DNA of 64,000 bases from Desulforhopalus sp. Its GTDB lineage: Bacteria; Desulfobacterota; Desulfobulbia; Desulfobulbales; Desulfocapsaceae. A program made the translations under genes and the position numbers. The first letter of the stretch is position 1, and the number at the start of each line of letters is the position of its first letter. Below the pieces are notes generated by a model, which worked only from the letters and a program-made list of their open reading frames with translations, had not been told where the DNA came from and did not search any database. Of the stretch, positions 9,086 through 17,902 are shown piece by piece. The DNA lies in NCBI GenBank assembly GCA_030247675.1, contig JAOTRX010000002.1:558001-622000 (forward strand). Direction: 5' to 3'.

Positions 9086-9985
9086 ATGTCTGTAGACAAA
9101 AACGATTATTACGGCAAGGATGTCGCTGAGGCGATTAAAAAGGCCTGTGAGGAACTTGGTGTTCCTCAAGAAAATCTTGATATCGAGGTTGTGGAAACTG
9201 GTTCTACCGGAATATTTGGTCTGATTCGCAAAAAAGCACGTATTAGGGCTGGGATAAAAATCGCGGCCGATGAGCAGACCGCGTATATTGAACCTGATTC
9301 CGTAGCCGGCAGTGAGGAAGAGACTACAGAACCACTGATGGAAGAGACCAATCCGGTTGAGGTGCCAGCGAGTTCGGCGACTGTCACCGATGACGACGAA
9401 GAAGAGGACGAAGAGATCCTCGGCGAAGCAGAACAGGAAGACGACGCCAGCCCGGAAAGTGTTGAGATCGTCCGGGCGGAATTGTTACAGATTATTGAGC
9501 TCATGGGCTTTCCTTCGGCCATTGAGGTGGAAACAGCAGGCCTGGCAGTCACCTGTACCCTGCGTGGTGACTTTGAAGAAAATCTTGCCGGTCCTGAAGG
9601 CAAGGTACTCGACAGCCTGCAGTATATTCTGCGCAAGATTGTCAGCCGCAAGGTGCCTGAGCGGCTGAGAATTACCATTAATGTTGGGACATTCCGGGAA
9701 AAAAGACTTGAAGAACTGAAAATCAAGGCAGCCGAACTGGCCAGCCTCGTCAAATTAGACGGTAAAACCCAGGTACTGCCGGGCTTGAACCCCTCCGAGC
9801 GCAGGGTTATTCACATGTTCTTTCAAGAAGATAAGGAGATCCGCAGCCGGTCGGTGGGTGACGGGTTATTCAAAAAGATCCTCATCTATAAACCCGGTAA
9901 AGGCAATCGCCCAGGCGGCCGCAAACGCCCCCAGGGAAAGGGCCGACAAGGAAAGAATGGTTCGAAGCAAAACCGCGAATCGTGA
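9086..9985 (+). CDS. jag: Jag/KhpB RNA-binding protein
   Basis: A 299-residue protein with the three Jag modules: an N-terminal Jag-N domain (KDVAEAIKKACEELGVPQEN, then GSTGIFGLIRKKARI), a very acidic Glu/Asp-rich linker (about residues 70-130), a KH domain (about 135-215) and an R3H domain (about 218-275) with NPSERRVIHMFF. The C-terminal tail is basic (GNRPGGRKRPQGKGRQGKNG). Jag proteins bind RNA and in Gram-positives affect cell elongation and division. The role in Gram-negatives is less defined. Its place directly after yidC is conserved widely. Confidence 0.93.
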   Translation: MSVDKNDYYGKDVAEAIKKACEELGVPQENLDIEVVETGSTGIFGLIRKKARIRAGIKIAADEQTAYIEPDSVAGSEEETTEPLMEETNPVEVPASSATVTDDDEEEDEEILGEAEQEDDASPESVEIVRAELLQIIELMGFPSAIEVETAGLAVTCTLRGDFEENLAGPEGKVLDSLQYILRKIVSRKVPERLRITINVGTFREKRLEELKIKAAELASLVKLDGKTQVLPGLNPSERRVIHMFFQEDKEIRSRSVGDGLFKKILIYKPGKGNRPGGRKRPQGKGRQGKNGSKQNRES

Positions 9986-10021
9986 TCGTTCCACCAAGAG
10001 CAGCATGTCCGGGAGTATGAA

Positions 10022-11410
10022 GTGAATCTTCCAGCCAGTGATGCAACTATTGCCGCCATCTCCACCCCGCCGGGTGCGGGCGGCATCGGCATAATTCGTA
10101 TAAGCGGTAAACAATCGCTTCCTCTTCTGCAAAAGATTTTTACACCAAAGGACTCGGGCTGTTCTTATACCAGCCACCGGTTGTATTATGGTCATGTCCG
10201 CCAGCCGGAAGATGGTAAAATCCTCGATGAAGTCTTGGCCGTGTATATGGCCGCCCCCCACACCTATACCAGAGAAGATGTTGTCGAAATTCACTGTCAC
10301 GGCAGCTTTCTTGTCCTGAATACTGTTCTGCAACTCATCTTGGCAAGTGGTGCCACTCTTGCTAGCCCCGGCGAGTTTACTAAACGGGCCTTTCTCAATG
10401 GCCGGCTGGATCTGACTCAGGCCGAGGCGGTTATCGATATTCTCGCGGCAAAAACCAGAAAAGGTATTGATCTGGCTCAGGAACAGCTGTCAGGAGGACT
10501 TTACCGACAGATCGATCCGATCCGCCAAAGCCTTGTGCGCATGCGGGCCCTGGTCGAGGTGGCAATCGACTTTCCTGACGAGGATGTGGAGATTGTTGAT
10601 CGCCCTCTCCTGATTGAATCATTGCAGGCTGAAGTCGGTAGCCGACTGAAAGGCCTGGTGGGCAATGCTGAGAGGGGCAGGGTCTACCGCGAGGGAGTTG
10701 CTATCGTCATCGCCGGTCTGCCGAACGTCGGCAAATCAAGCCTTCTCAATGCCATACTGCAGGAAGACCGGGCGCTTGTCACCGCGATTCCCGGCACGAC
10801 AAGGGATTCTATTGAAGAAATTATCGACATCTTCGGTGTGCCGGTGAAGATTATCGATACCGCCGGAATTCGCGACAATGCCGGTGATGTGGAGGTCCTC
10901 GGCATCCAAAGGGCGAGAGAACTCATTAATAAGGCCGATCTGGTTGTCTTTCTCCTTGACGGTTCACGGCCTGTTGCCGATGGTGACCTGCAGTTGTACG
11001 AACAGATTCGTCACAAACCCGTCCTGCCTGTGCTGAATAAAACCGATATCTGTGGTGAGAATATGCCCGACCTTTCTTCGCTCAGCGGTATCGGTCATTG
11101 TGTCCCAATTTCGGCAAAAAAACAGTCGGGTATAGAGGAGTTGAAGAAAGCCCTCTTCGCAGCCATTACCTCAGGCAGTGAGCAGTGGGAGGAAGGCGGC
11201 TGTGCGCCTAATTTCCGGCACAAACAGGCATTGCTTGCAGCTCTTGATTCATACGAGCGGGTGCTGGTTTCCCTGCAAGTTGGGCTTACCAACGATCTTA
11301 TTGCCGTCGATCTCAAGGAGTGCCTGGATGCCCTCGCGGAAATCGTCGGAGAAACTACCACCGAGGACATCCTCGACGTCATCTTTGCCCAATTCTGTTT
11401 GGGGAAATAA
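10022..11410 (+). CDS. mnmE: tRNA modification GTPase MnmE
   Basis: The 462-residue GTPase that works with MnmG to modify tRNA wobble uridine. It has the N-terminal tetrahydrofolate-binding domain (ATIAAISTPPGAGGIGIIRI), a helical domain, and an inserted G domain from about residue 220 with G1 GLPNVGKSS, G2/G3 GTTRD and DTAGIRD, and G4 NKTD. It ends with the C-terminal FCLGK, a variant of the family's FCIGK whose cysteine is essential in E. coli. The start is GTG 10022 with GGGAG at 10011-10015. It closes the rpmH operon block. Confidence 0.96.
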   Translation: MNLPASDATIAAISTPPGAGGIGIIRISGKQSLPLLQKIFTPKDSGCSYTSHRLYYGHVRQPEDGKILDEVLAVYMAAPHTYTREDVVEIHCHGSFLVLNTVLQLILASGATLASPGEFTKRAFLNGRLDLTQAEAVIDILAAKTRKGIDLAQEQLSGGLYRQIDPIRQSLVRMRALVEVAIDFPDEDVEIVDRPLLIESLQAEVGSRLKGLVGNAERGRVYREGVAIVIAGLPNVGKSSLLNAILQEDRALVTAIPGTTRDSIEEIIDIFGVPVKIIDTAGIRDNAGDVEVLGIQRARELINKADLVVFLLDGSRPVADGDLQLYEQIRHKPVLPVLNKTDICGENMPDLSSLSGIGHCVPISAKKQSGIEELKKALFAAITSGSEQWEEGGCAPNFRHKQALLAALDSYERVLVSLQVGLTNDLIAVDLKECLDALAEIVGETTTEDILDVIFAQFCLGK

Positions 11411-11509
11411 TCCGCGGATCATGCCGGTCTGACAAGGCCCTGCTTGAAAGCGAAGGGTCTCTGGTAGAAAAAGGCTCCCGGCCCATATGGCCAGGAACCT
11501 TATACCATC

Positions 11510-13786
11510 CTACTGTTTCCAGCTCTTCAGCGCCGCCTTTGCCTCTTCCCGCTCTTTGAAAGCAATATCACTGGCAAGAACCTGCTCCAATAGATCCATA
11601 GCCTGCTGTTTCTCACCTTGGGCATATTGGGCGAGGGCGAGATGATAGCGGATTGCCGGATCATCGGGGTGAGTCTCCAGGGCTTGCTTGAATTGGGTTA
11701 TAGCCAGGCCATAGGAGTTTCGTTTGTAATGCACCCATCCAAGAGTATCTGCAATGTTCGACTGATCGGGCAGGGCCTGTTTCGCCTGCATCGCCAGCCG
11801 CAGTGCCTCACCTAGATCGCCATTCGCCTCCGAGGCTATCAGCCAGGCGAGGTTGTTGGCCGCCGCCGGAAGATTTGGCTGGAGTTCCAAGGCTCGTTGA
11901 TATTTTGCTTTGGCATCGGCGTATCGCTCAAGGCTTTCATAGGCAGTGGCAAGCCCCATGAGGGCTGAAACAGAGTTTGGCTGGTTTTGTAAAAGTTCAT
12001 TGAATTGGGCGATTGTTTCTTCTGTCTTGCCCATTGCGTGGAGCAGCTGGGCGCGCAGGATGTAGCCCTGCGGGTTTTCCGGGCTGAGTTCTTGCGCCTT
12101 TTCAAAAGCCTGCAGGGCCTCGTTGAGATTTTTATTCTTCCTGTAGAGATCACCGAGGAGGAGGTAGTGGCCGCCGGCCGGATGGCTGTTTATATGATTC
12201 TTGACGAAGGCTATAGCTTTGTTGAGGTCGTTGCCGGTTGTTAAAGCGGCTAGGATACCAAGTGCTCGCGGATTATCCGGAACGAGGGCAAGCAGAGAGG
12301 TAAAGGTCTGTTTGGCTTTTTCGGTATTCTTCATACCGAGATAAGCCATGCCGCTGGTCCCGAGCAGTTCGGCATCGGCAGCAACCACCTTGGAATCGAT
12401 GGACTCAACAACTTTTATAGCTTTTTCAAACTCTTTCCCCTGGACGAAAGACTGCACCAGGATCTTCACGGCGATAAAGTTGCGCGGATTAATGCGCAGT
12501 GCGGTGGTGGCCTCTTTGCCGGCATCGGCGCTGCTGCCCTTGACCAGATGGATTTGAGCGGCGAGGGTGTGGTAACGATCGTTTGCCGGATTGTTTTGCA
12601 AAGCGAGTTCAATGGCATTTTGCGCCAACTCTATTTTCCCGATACGCAAGTGAGTCAGGGCTGAGAAATAAAACGGGTCTGCCCATTTGGGGTAATCGGT
12701 CATAAGGGGGGTAAGGACTTGGATTGCCTCTTCGTTTTTCCCATCCTTGATGAGAAAGCGTGCTTTAAGCAGGTTAGCCCCGCCATTGGCCGGGTTGGAT
12801 GCCAGTATGGCGTCGATTATCGCCTTAGCTTCAGTGAACTTCTGCAAATCGAATTGCAACTCGGCTAGGCTTACCTGAATTGGCAGTTCTTTTGAAAATG
12901 CGGCAACCGCGTCTTTCAGGCATTGTTCGGCCTTGTCGAACTGCTGGGTGTTTTTGTAAAACTCGGCGAGGGTCAAGCGAAGCTGTGCCGATTCCTTCTG
13001 CAGCTCGATTGCCTGCAAAATGGCCTTTTCAGCCTTTTCCAGGTCACCGGATTTTTGATACATCCCAGCCAGTAAAAGGTGCAGTTGGGCATTTTCCGGA
13101 AACTTCGCTTGCATCGTTGCCAGGAGTTGCTGGGCGGCCGGTTGATCCTTGCGCTGCTCGTGGAGCATCAAAAGGGTCTGATAATTGCTGAAATTATCAG
13201 GACTGAGTTCTATGGCCCTGTTAAACTCCTTTCCGGCCTCGTCCCATTTTTGTTCCGCCGCCAGGATGCGTCCCTTGATATTATGTAATTTGTCGCTTTC
13301 CTGGGTATTTTTCAGGGCCTTGTCGATGGCCTCATTGGCCTTCGCAACATTGCCGTCGATCAATTCGAGATTAGCGAGAAGGGCAAGGGCATCACGGTAT
13401 TCGGGATCGGAGGCCAGCACCTGTTCGACATACTTGCGGCTTTCAACCTTGTTGCGGGACAGGAAGTAGAATTCAGCGACCTTTACCGCTGCATCGAAAT
13501 TTTTCGGATCAAGGCTTGCGGTCCGCTGCAACTCGGCAAAGGCCGTCCGGGCATCGCCGCTCTTGAGGTGTAGTAACCCGAGCTGGTATCTGGCGTCGGC
13601 GAATTTGCCATCGAGCTGAATGGCATTTTTTAGCTCGATAATAGCCGCCTTATCGTCAGCCTTCTTGATGTATTCGAGGGCCTTTAAATAATGCTTTTCC
13701 TTTTTCTGGTTGTCATCGGAGCAGGCAGGTACTGAACAGAAAAAGATCAGTAAGAATACGATATTAAAAAGACGGTTGGAAATCAT
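11510..13786 (-). CDS. PEP-CTERM system TPR-repeat lipoprotein (PrsT-like)
   Basis: A 758-residue protein made almost wholly of tetratricopeptide repeats after an N-terminal signal sequence ending in a lipobox-like VPAC (cysteine at about residue 22), so it is probably a lipoprotein processed by Lgt and LspA. Successive TPR units are visible throughout (for example KALEYIKKADDKAAIIELKN and YQLGLLHLKSGDARTAFAEL). Length and repeat content match the PrsT family, which accompanies exosortase loci; the exosortase lies 4 kb to the right. PrsT function is not established, and a scaffold role in polysaccharide export is an inference. The gene is transcribed away from the rest of the locus and convergently with mnmE. 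Confidence 0.8.
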   Translation of the reverse strand: MISNRLFNIVFLLIFFCSVPACSDDNQKKEKHYLKALEYIKKADDKAAIIELKNAIQLDGKFADARYQLGLLHLKSGDARTAFAELQRTASLDPKNFDAAVKVAEFYFLSRNKVESRKYVEQVLASDPEYRDALALLANLELIDGNVAKANEAIDKALKNTQESDKLHNIKGRILAAEQKWDEAGKEFNRAIELSPDNFSNYQTLLMLHEQRKDQPAAQQLLATMQAKFPENAQLHLLLAGMYQKSGDLEKAEKAILQAIELQKESAQLRLTLAEFYKNTQQFDKAEQCLKDAVAAFSKELPIQVSLAELQFDLQKFTEAKAIIDAILASNPANGGANLLKARFLIKDGKNEEAIQVLTPLMTDYPKWADPFYFSALTHLRIGKIELAQNAIELALQNNPANDRYHTLAAQIHLVKGSSADAGKEATTALRINPRNFIAVKILVQSFVQGKEFEKAIKVVESIDSKVVAADAELLGTSGMAYLGMKNTEKAKQTFTSLLALVPDNPRALGILAALTTGNDLNKAIAFVKNHINSHPAGGHYLLLGDLYRKNKNLNEALQAFEKAQELSPENPQGYILRAQLLHAMGKTEETIAQFNELLQNQPNSVSALMGLATAYESLERYADAKAKYQRALELQPNLPAAANNLAWLIASEANGDLGEALRLAMQAKQALPDQSNIADTLGWVHYKRNSYGLAITQFKQALETHPDDPAIRYHLALAQYAQGEKQQAMDLLEQVLASDIAFKEREEAKAALKSWKQ

Positions 13787-14293
13787 GGGGGACCTTATGA
13801 AAGGAGAGGATGGGAAATAAGTTCAACAGTAATGTCAAGCCGCGACAAATTGAGGTCAGTGAAGGCACTCTAGACAGAAAACCATAAAGGCAAGTATCCT
13901 TCTTGAAGAATAAAGTTAAATAGACTGCTGATAGTCTATATAAAATTACGAAGATTTCCTATTCATTTTTCCCACGTTCTCCATAAACAGTTTATGGGTA
14001 CAGCGAAGGTAACCAAGTTTGTGGCTGGTCGATCGGATTGCCCAAAATGGCTTAGTAGTGGCAAACTTGCAGTGATAGGGATATGTGTTATAGTCAAGGC
14101 CGTAAACACTAAAGAAGACTAATTCATGTGGATGAAACTTCAGACGATATTATTCGAATGCGCAAGGTAAAAATGGGGTAGCTTGTCTCCCGCGCCACAC
14201 GAATACTATTGCTAGGTGGCTTTAAAAAGCGAGGGATTATTTTCCTGGCGAAGAAGAGGAGATTTCCTCTCATGGCCGAAATGAGGGTTTAAT
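13787..14293. other. 507-base gene-free region
   Basis: This lies between the PrsT-like gene start (leftward) and the small antitoxin-like ORF (rightward). No ORF with coding character, tRNA or repeat was recognised. A weak sigma-54-like sequence on the plus strand at 14048-14063 has the GG and GC dinucleotides 12 bases apart but mismatches at other positions, so I do not call it a promoter. The segment probably contains the prsT promoter and debris from insertion of the toxin-antitoxin remnant next to it. Confidence 0.4.
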
Positions 14294-14464
14294 ATGAAAA
14301 ATAGAGAGTTGTCTGAGAAAGAGTTAGATCAAATTACCCACGAGATCGGGGTGTGGGTAAGGCTTCAGTCAAAAGAGTTAAAAGATAAAGTTAAGGAAAA
14401 CTTACAGCAGGAACTTCAGGCTGTACGGAATCGCCAACTTACCCTGCGTACGAGCAGGACATGA
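14294..14464 (+). CDS. Small antitoxin-like protein
   Basis: A 56-residue hydrophilic ORF, MKNRELSEKELDQITHEIGV and then a lysine/glutamate-rich helix and an arginine-rich tail. It is preceded by a GAGG-containing ribosome binding site (within 14280-14290) and its stop overlaps the next start in ATGA. I do not recognise a domain. Position and size fit the small antitoxin that precedes many chromosomal zeta-type kinases, so this is likely the antitoxin of the decayed toxin gene that follows. The role is inferred from context only. Confidence 0.5.
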   Translation: MKNRELSEKELDQITHEIGVWVRLQSKELKDKVKENLQQELQAVRNRQLTLRTSRT

Positions 14465-14827
14465 AAAAGCCAAAACTCATCGTTATTGCGGGTCCCAATG
14501 GATCGGGCAAAGGAGTGCGGTTTCTTTATACGTTTTTTCTTCATCGGCACCGACGACCCGGAAATTAATGCCGCCCATGTGGCAAGGAGAGTTATGGCCG
14601 GTGGCCACGATGTTCCAATAAGCAAGATTATTTCCAGATATTATAGATCAATGGCTAATTGTGCATTTGGGCTTACACTAGCTGATCGTGGCTATGTTTA
14701 TGACAATTCAGTCAATGATGAGGAATTGAAGAAATTGTTCCGAACCAAAAACGGCGAGGTATTTAAGTGCTACCCGGATTGTATTCGGCATGAGTGGGCA
14801 ACTATGATTCGAGATACATTGTGTTAG
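14461..14827 (+). pseudogene. Zeta-toxin-type kinase remnant (internal deletion and frameshift)
   Basis: The ATG at 14461 opens a P-loop protein, KPKLIVIAGPNGSGKG, that stops after 35 codons at 14566-14568. A second frame (from about 14513) continues with FFIGTDDPEINAAHVARRVM, GGHDVPISKIISRYYRSMAN and LTLADRGYVYDNS, which is the C-terminal half of zeta-type kinases. An intact relative would have about 60-100 more residues between the P-loop and this part. The gene therefore lost its middle and its frame. The intact family phosphorylates UDP-GlcNAc-type peptidoglycan precursors; this copy cannot. The upstream small ORF is probably its former antitoxin. Confidence 0.8.
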
Positions 14828-14919
14828 ATGGCTGATGACTGTGCTCTATGGAGAAGCAATGAATACACTGGCAAAAGTACAGAGTAATTGAATAGTTCGA
14901 TACCTAGTTGAGGGGATAT

Positions 14920-15648
14920 ATGCCGATATCTAAGATTTTGTTACTCTGGGTGGCTCTTGCCGTCTCTTCTGTTGACTTCGCTTGGGCGGCCCAGTCGACG
15001 GCGGATGTTCCGGTCACCGAGAAGTCCATGGCCGATGCCCGTGAGAAGGTGCTGGGCAAATCCTCGTCGCTGCCTTCTGAAGAACAATATGTCATAGGCC
15101 ACGGGGATGTGCTGTACGTCCAGATTTATGGTGAGGGAGATATGGCCCCCTTTGCTGTTCCTGCCGGAACAGCAGGCAAGGGCGAGCAGAATGAAGATTC
15201 TCCAAGGGCCGGTGCCTCGGGGGTGCAGGTGCGGATTGACGGCCGGATTTCGCTCAAGCATATCGGCGATGTTGACGCCGTCGGCTTTACCCCGACCCAG
15301 CTGGCTGACTACCTGAAAGAGCTGTATACATCCGTGTTTTCTGATCCTATCGTGTCCGTGGTACTGGTACAAGGGAACAGCAAGCGGTACACGGTCATGG
15401 GTAAGGTTGCTAAACCAGGGGTGTACTTTCTTGACTATCCAATAAACATCGTGCAGGTCATTGCCCGGTGCGGCGGCTTCAGCGAGTGGGCGAAAAAGGA
15501 CATAACCCTGGTGCGCAAGGGGCCGAAAAAGAATAAGCAGCTCTTCAAGGGAAACACCCTCAACTTTGATTACGGGGATTTACTTGAAGGTGAGGATCTC
15601 GACAAGAACCTGCCCATTGAAGCCGACGATATCATAATCGTCGATTAG
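14920..15648 (+). CDS. Polysaccharide export outer-membrane protein (PEP-CTERM/exosortase-associated type)
   Basis: A 242-residue secreted protein of the Wza/EpsE export family. A signal peptide (residues about 1-23, ending FAWA) precedes the Poly_export (PES) domain with YVIGHGDVLYVQIYGEGDM and VRIDGRISLKHIGDVDAVG. A SLBB-like domain follows (RYTVMGKVAKPGVYFL, PINIVQVIARCGGFSEWAKK). No lipobox cysteine is seen. The ATG at 14920 is chosen over a TTG 12 bases upstream because GAGGGG at 14910-14915 fits it. It probably forms the outer-membrane channel for the glycan made by this locus. It heads the export-barrel-epsI-exosortase run. Confidence 0.88.
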   Translation: MPISKILLLWVALAVSSVDFAWAAQSTADVPVTEKSMADAREKVLGKSSSLPSEEQYVIGHGDVLYVQIYGEGDMAPFAVPAGTAGKGEQNEDSPRAGASGVQVRIDGRISLKHIGDVDAVGFTPTQLADYLKELYTSVFSDPIVSVVLVQGNSKRYTVMGKVAKPGVYFLDYPINIVQVIARCGGFSEWAKKDITLVRKGPKKNKQLFKGNTLNFDYGDLLEGEDLDKNLPIEADDIIIVD

Positions 15649-15659
15649 TCAGAGAGACT

Positions 15660-17162
15660 ATGCAAGAAGGTGCGTCGTCACGAGGATCGGTGGGCCATCT
15701 CTCCGCCGTCTTTACATCTTGCCTTGCTACCGGGATTGTTATGTGGGCGTCTCTGACCTTGGCCCGGGACATAAAGGTGAGCGGTGGTTTGACGACCAGC
15801 TATGAATACAGTGACCGGCAGTATGATAAAGAAGATGGAAGTGACACCGAGGAATCCACGGGCGAGCGGGCATCAAGCACCACCGCCGCAAATTCCGCAG
15901 GCGACTATAACCGCTTGCGGATGTCGCCGATGATAGCCGTGTCATCGGTCTCGGCTCGCGATGATCTTGTCTTGCGCTATCTGCCGAGCTTTCGTTACGA
16001 CATGGCAAACTATGACCATGATATCGACCACGATCTGACGGCGACACTCAAACGGGCAATAAGCTCCAACTGGGCGCTCAAGCTCAATGAACGCTATCTT
16101 TTGACCGACAAGACCGCTGATGCTACTGCAACTGCGGTAGCCGATGATACCGCGCGACTCTCCGACACCGCTGAGCGCCGACGCTACTGGACCAACGACC
16201 TTGGGTTTGTTTCTGATTATACCTATGGGCAGGACCGCCTTCTGTCCCTTGGCTATTCCCTCGGTAACCTCCGGCACATTGATGCCGACCCAGACGGCAA
16301 TCTGGAGGATTATGATCGTCATGCCGCCACGCTGACGGCTGGCCATCGCTTCGATGCCGTGTGGGCTGTCAATGTTGCGGGGGGCTATGTCCGCGGCCTG
16401 TATGACGCTATTCGGCAAGATACTGAGCAAGAAGAGGCCGTTGAAGCGCTGCAGGACCGCAATCTGCATGAGTATCATGGCTCAATGGTTGTTGATTCCC
16501 GCATCATCGACCATCACCCTTTGAGCCTTACCTATAACTACCTTGGGGTAGTTTATGACGCCGCCGATCGTGACAACCTCGCCCTGCATGACCTGACCGG
16601 TGGCTGGCAATGGGATATTGCTAAGAATTTCACCCTGAACCTTGGTACTGGGCCATCCGTGCAGGTGACCGAGGGCCAGAGCGGGGAATGGGGCTACAAT
16701 GCCAACGCCAAGGTGAAGTACGCCCTGGAACGGGGCGCCTTCCTCCTCAGTGCCAATCGTGGTTTTGAGGTGCAGAACTTTACGGGTGCCGAAGAGAGCG
16801 GAAGGCGGGAATTCTGGCAATCGCGCTTTGACTTCAATTACCAAGTATTGCAGAATGTCCAGTTTGCTCTGTTTACCCTCTATCGCAACGAGGACCTGGA
16901 GGAGGTTACCGCCCAATATCTCGCCGAGGGCCAGTCCGAGGCTTCTTCCGGGGAGGAAAACAGCATCGTCACCGAGACCGATACCATCAAACGCCGGCGT
17001 CTGAGTACCGGATCCAGCCTGGGATACAGGTTCGCTCAGTGGTATACAATGAAATTAACCTATGACTATTTGCGCCAGGACTCGGACAAGGAGAACGACA
17101 GTTTTGATGAACACCGGCTTATACTGTCTCTGGCTGCTGAGATGGAGCTGTTTACCTGGTGA
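15660..17162 (+). CDS. PEP-CTERM-system-associated outer-membrane beta-barrel protein
   Basis: A 500-residue protein with an N-terminal signal-like segment (about residues 18-36) followed by alternating amphipathic strands rich in Tyr, Asp and aromatic residues typical of an outer-membrane barrel. Examples are SGGLTTSYEYSDRQYDKEDG, LSLGYSLGNL, AVNVAGGYVRGLYD and a C-terminal HRLILSLAAEMELFTW ending in an aromatic, as barrels do. It matches in size and place the uncharacterised barrel that follows the export gene in exosortase loci. It may be an accessory porin for the polymer; this is inference. The start is 11 bases after the export gene stop. Confidence 0.75.
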   Translation: MQEGASSRGSVGHLSAVFTSCLATGIVMWASLTLARDIKVSGGLTTSYEYSDRQYDKEDGSDTEESTGERASSTTAANSAGDYNRLRMSPMIAVSSVSARDDLVLRYLPSFRYDMANYDHDIDHDLTATLKRAISSNWALKLNERYLLTDKTADATATAVADDTARLSDTAERRRYWTNDLGFVSDYTYGQDRLLSLGYSLGNLRHIDADPDGNLEDYDRHAATLTAGHRFDAVWAVNVAGGYVRGLYDAIRQDTEQEEAVEALQDRNLHEYHGSMVVDSRIIDHHPLSLTYNYLGVVYDAADRDNLALHDLTGGWQWDIAKNFTLNLGTGPSVQVTEGQSGEWGYNANAKVKYALERGAFLLSANRGFEVQNFTGAEESGRREFWQSRFDFNYQVLQNVQFALFTLYRNEDLEEVTAQYLAEGQSEASSGEENSIVTETDTIKRRRLSTGSSLGYRFAQWYTMKLTYDYLRQDSDKENDSFDEHRLILSLAAEMELFTW

Positions 17163-17245
17163 ACCACCGCATTGTTCAGGGGACGACTACCTTACGGCTT
17201 GGCATGAGGTGAATACAACATAAAAATGCTGGACAACAAACAAGC

Positions 17246-17902
17246 ATGACAAACAACATCAGAGTATTCGCCATCTTGGCGCTGTTTGCGGCTACCTGGT
17301 TTATGCTGCGGACGACCTCGGCAGTGACGCCGGTGCCGATCAAGAAAAGTCTCGCCAACTTTCCCCATCAGGTCGGGGAATACCATCTTGCCAAGACCTT
17401 TCAGTCTTCCGCCGAAGTGCTCAACATGCTGGGAGTGGACGATTACCTGCAATACAACTATGTCGATGATGCCGGCTCGCGGATAAACCTCTATGTCGGG
17501 TACTATACGGCAGTCGGGGTCAGTGGGGCGTATCACTCCCCGAAGAACTGCCTGCCCGGCGGCGGCTGGGGTATCGACGGGGTGAAAAATGTTGAACTGG
17601 CGGCCGGAGGCAAAGGCGAAGGCAGGGCTACCGTTTCGCAGATGCTTATCAGAAATGGCGGAGAGTATCAGATTGTCATGTATTGGTACCAGAACCGGGG
17701 ACGGATAATCGCCTCGGAATACTGGGAGAAGATCTATCTGGTTCTTGATGCGATGCTTCTGCAGCGCAGGGACGGCACCTTCGTGCGGATCATGTCGACG
17801 GTACCGGATAAACAGATCGAAGCGACAGAGGCCCGATTAAAGCAATTTGCCGAGAAGACCATGGCGCTTCTCGAAGAGCATCTGCCGGGGAGACAGCTAT
17901 GA
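17246..17902 (+). CDS. Exosortase-associated protein EpsI
   Basis: A 218-residue protein with one N-terminal membrane anchor (VFAILALFAATWFML). It then carries the EpsI (DUF3485) core: FPHQVGEYHL, VDDYLQYNYVDD, VGYYTAVGVSGAYHSPKNCL and a Cys-Leu-Pro-Gly-Gly-Gly-Trp motif. In many exosortase systems this domain is fused to the exosortase C-terminus or encoded next to it. It is required for exopolysaccharide production in Methylobacillus, and its chemistry is unknown. The ATGA overlap with the exosortase gene shows translational coupling. Confidence 0.87.
   Translation: MTNNIRVFAILALFAATWFMLRTTSAVTPVPIKKSLANFPHQVGEYHLAKTFQSSAEVLNMLGVDDYLQYNYVDDAGSRINLYVGYYTAVGVSGAYHSPKNCLPGGGWGIDGVKNVELAAGGKGEGRATVSQMLIRNGGEYQIVMYWYQNRGRIIASEYWEKIYLVLDAMLLQRRDGTFVRIMSTVPDKQIEATEARLKQFAEKTMALLEEHLPGRQL

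Noticed and set aside
14048..14063. Sigma-54-like sequence TGGCTTAGTAGTGGCA
   Set aside because: GG and GC spacing is right but several consensus positions mismatch and no target gene is close.
13787..14293. Possible small RNA or gene in the prsT-antitoxin gap
   Set aside because: No structure or ORF with supporting features could be identified by eye.
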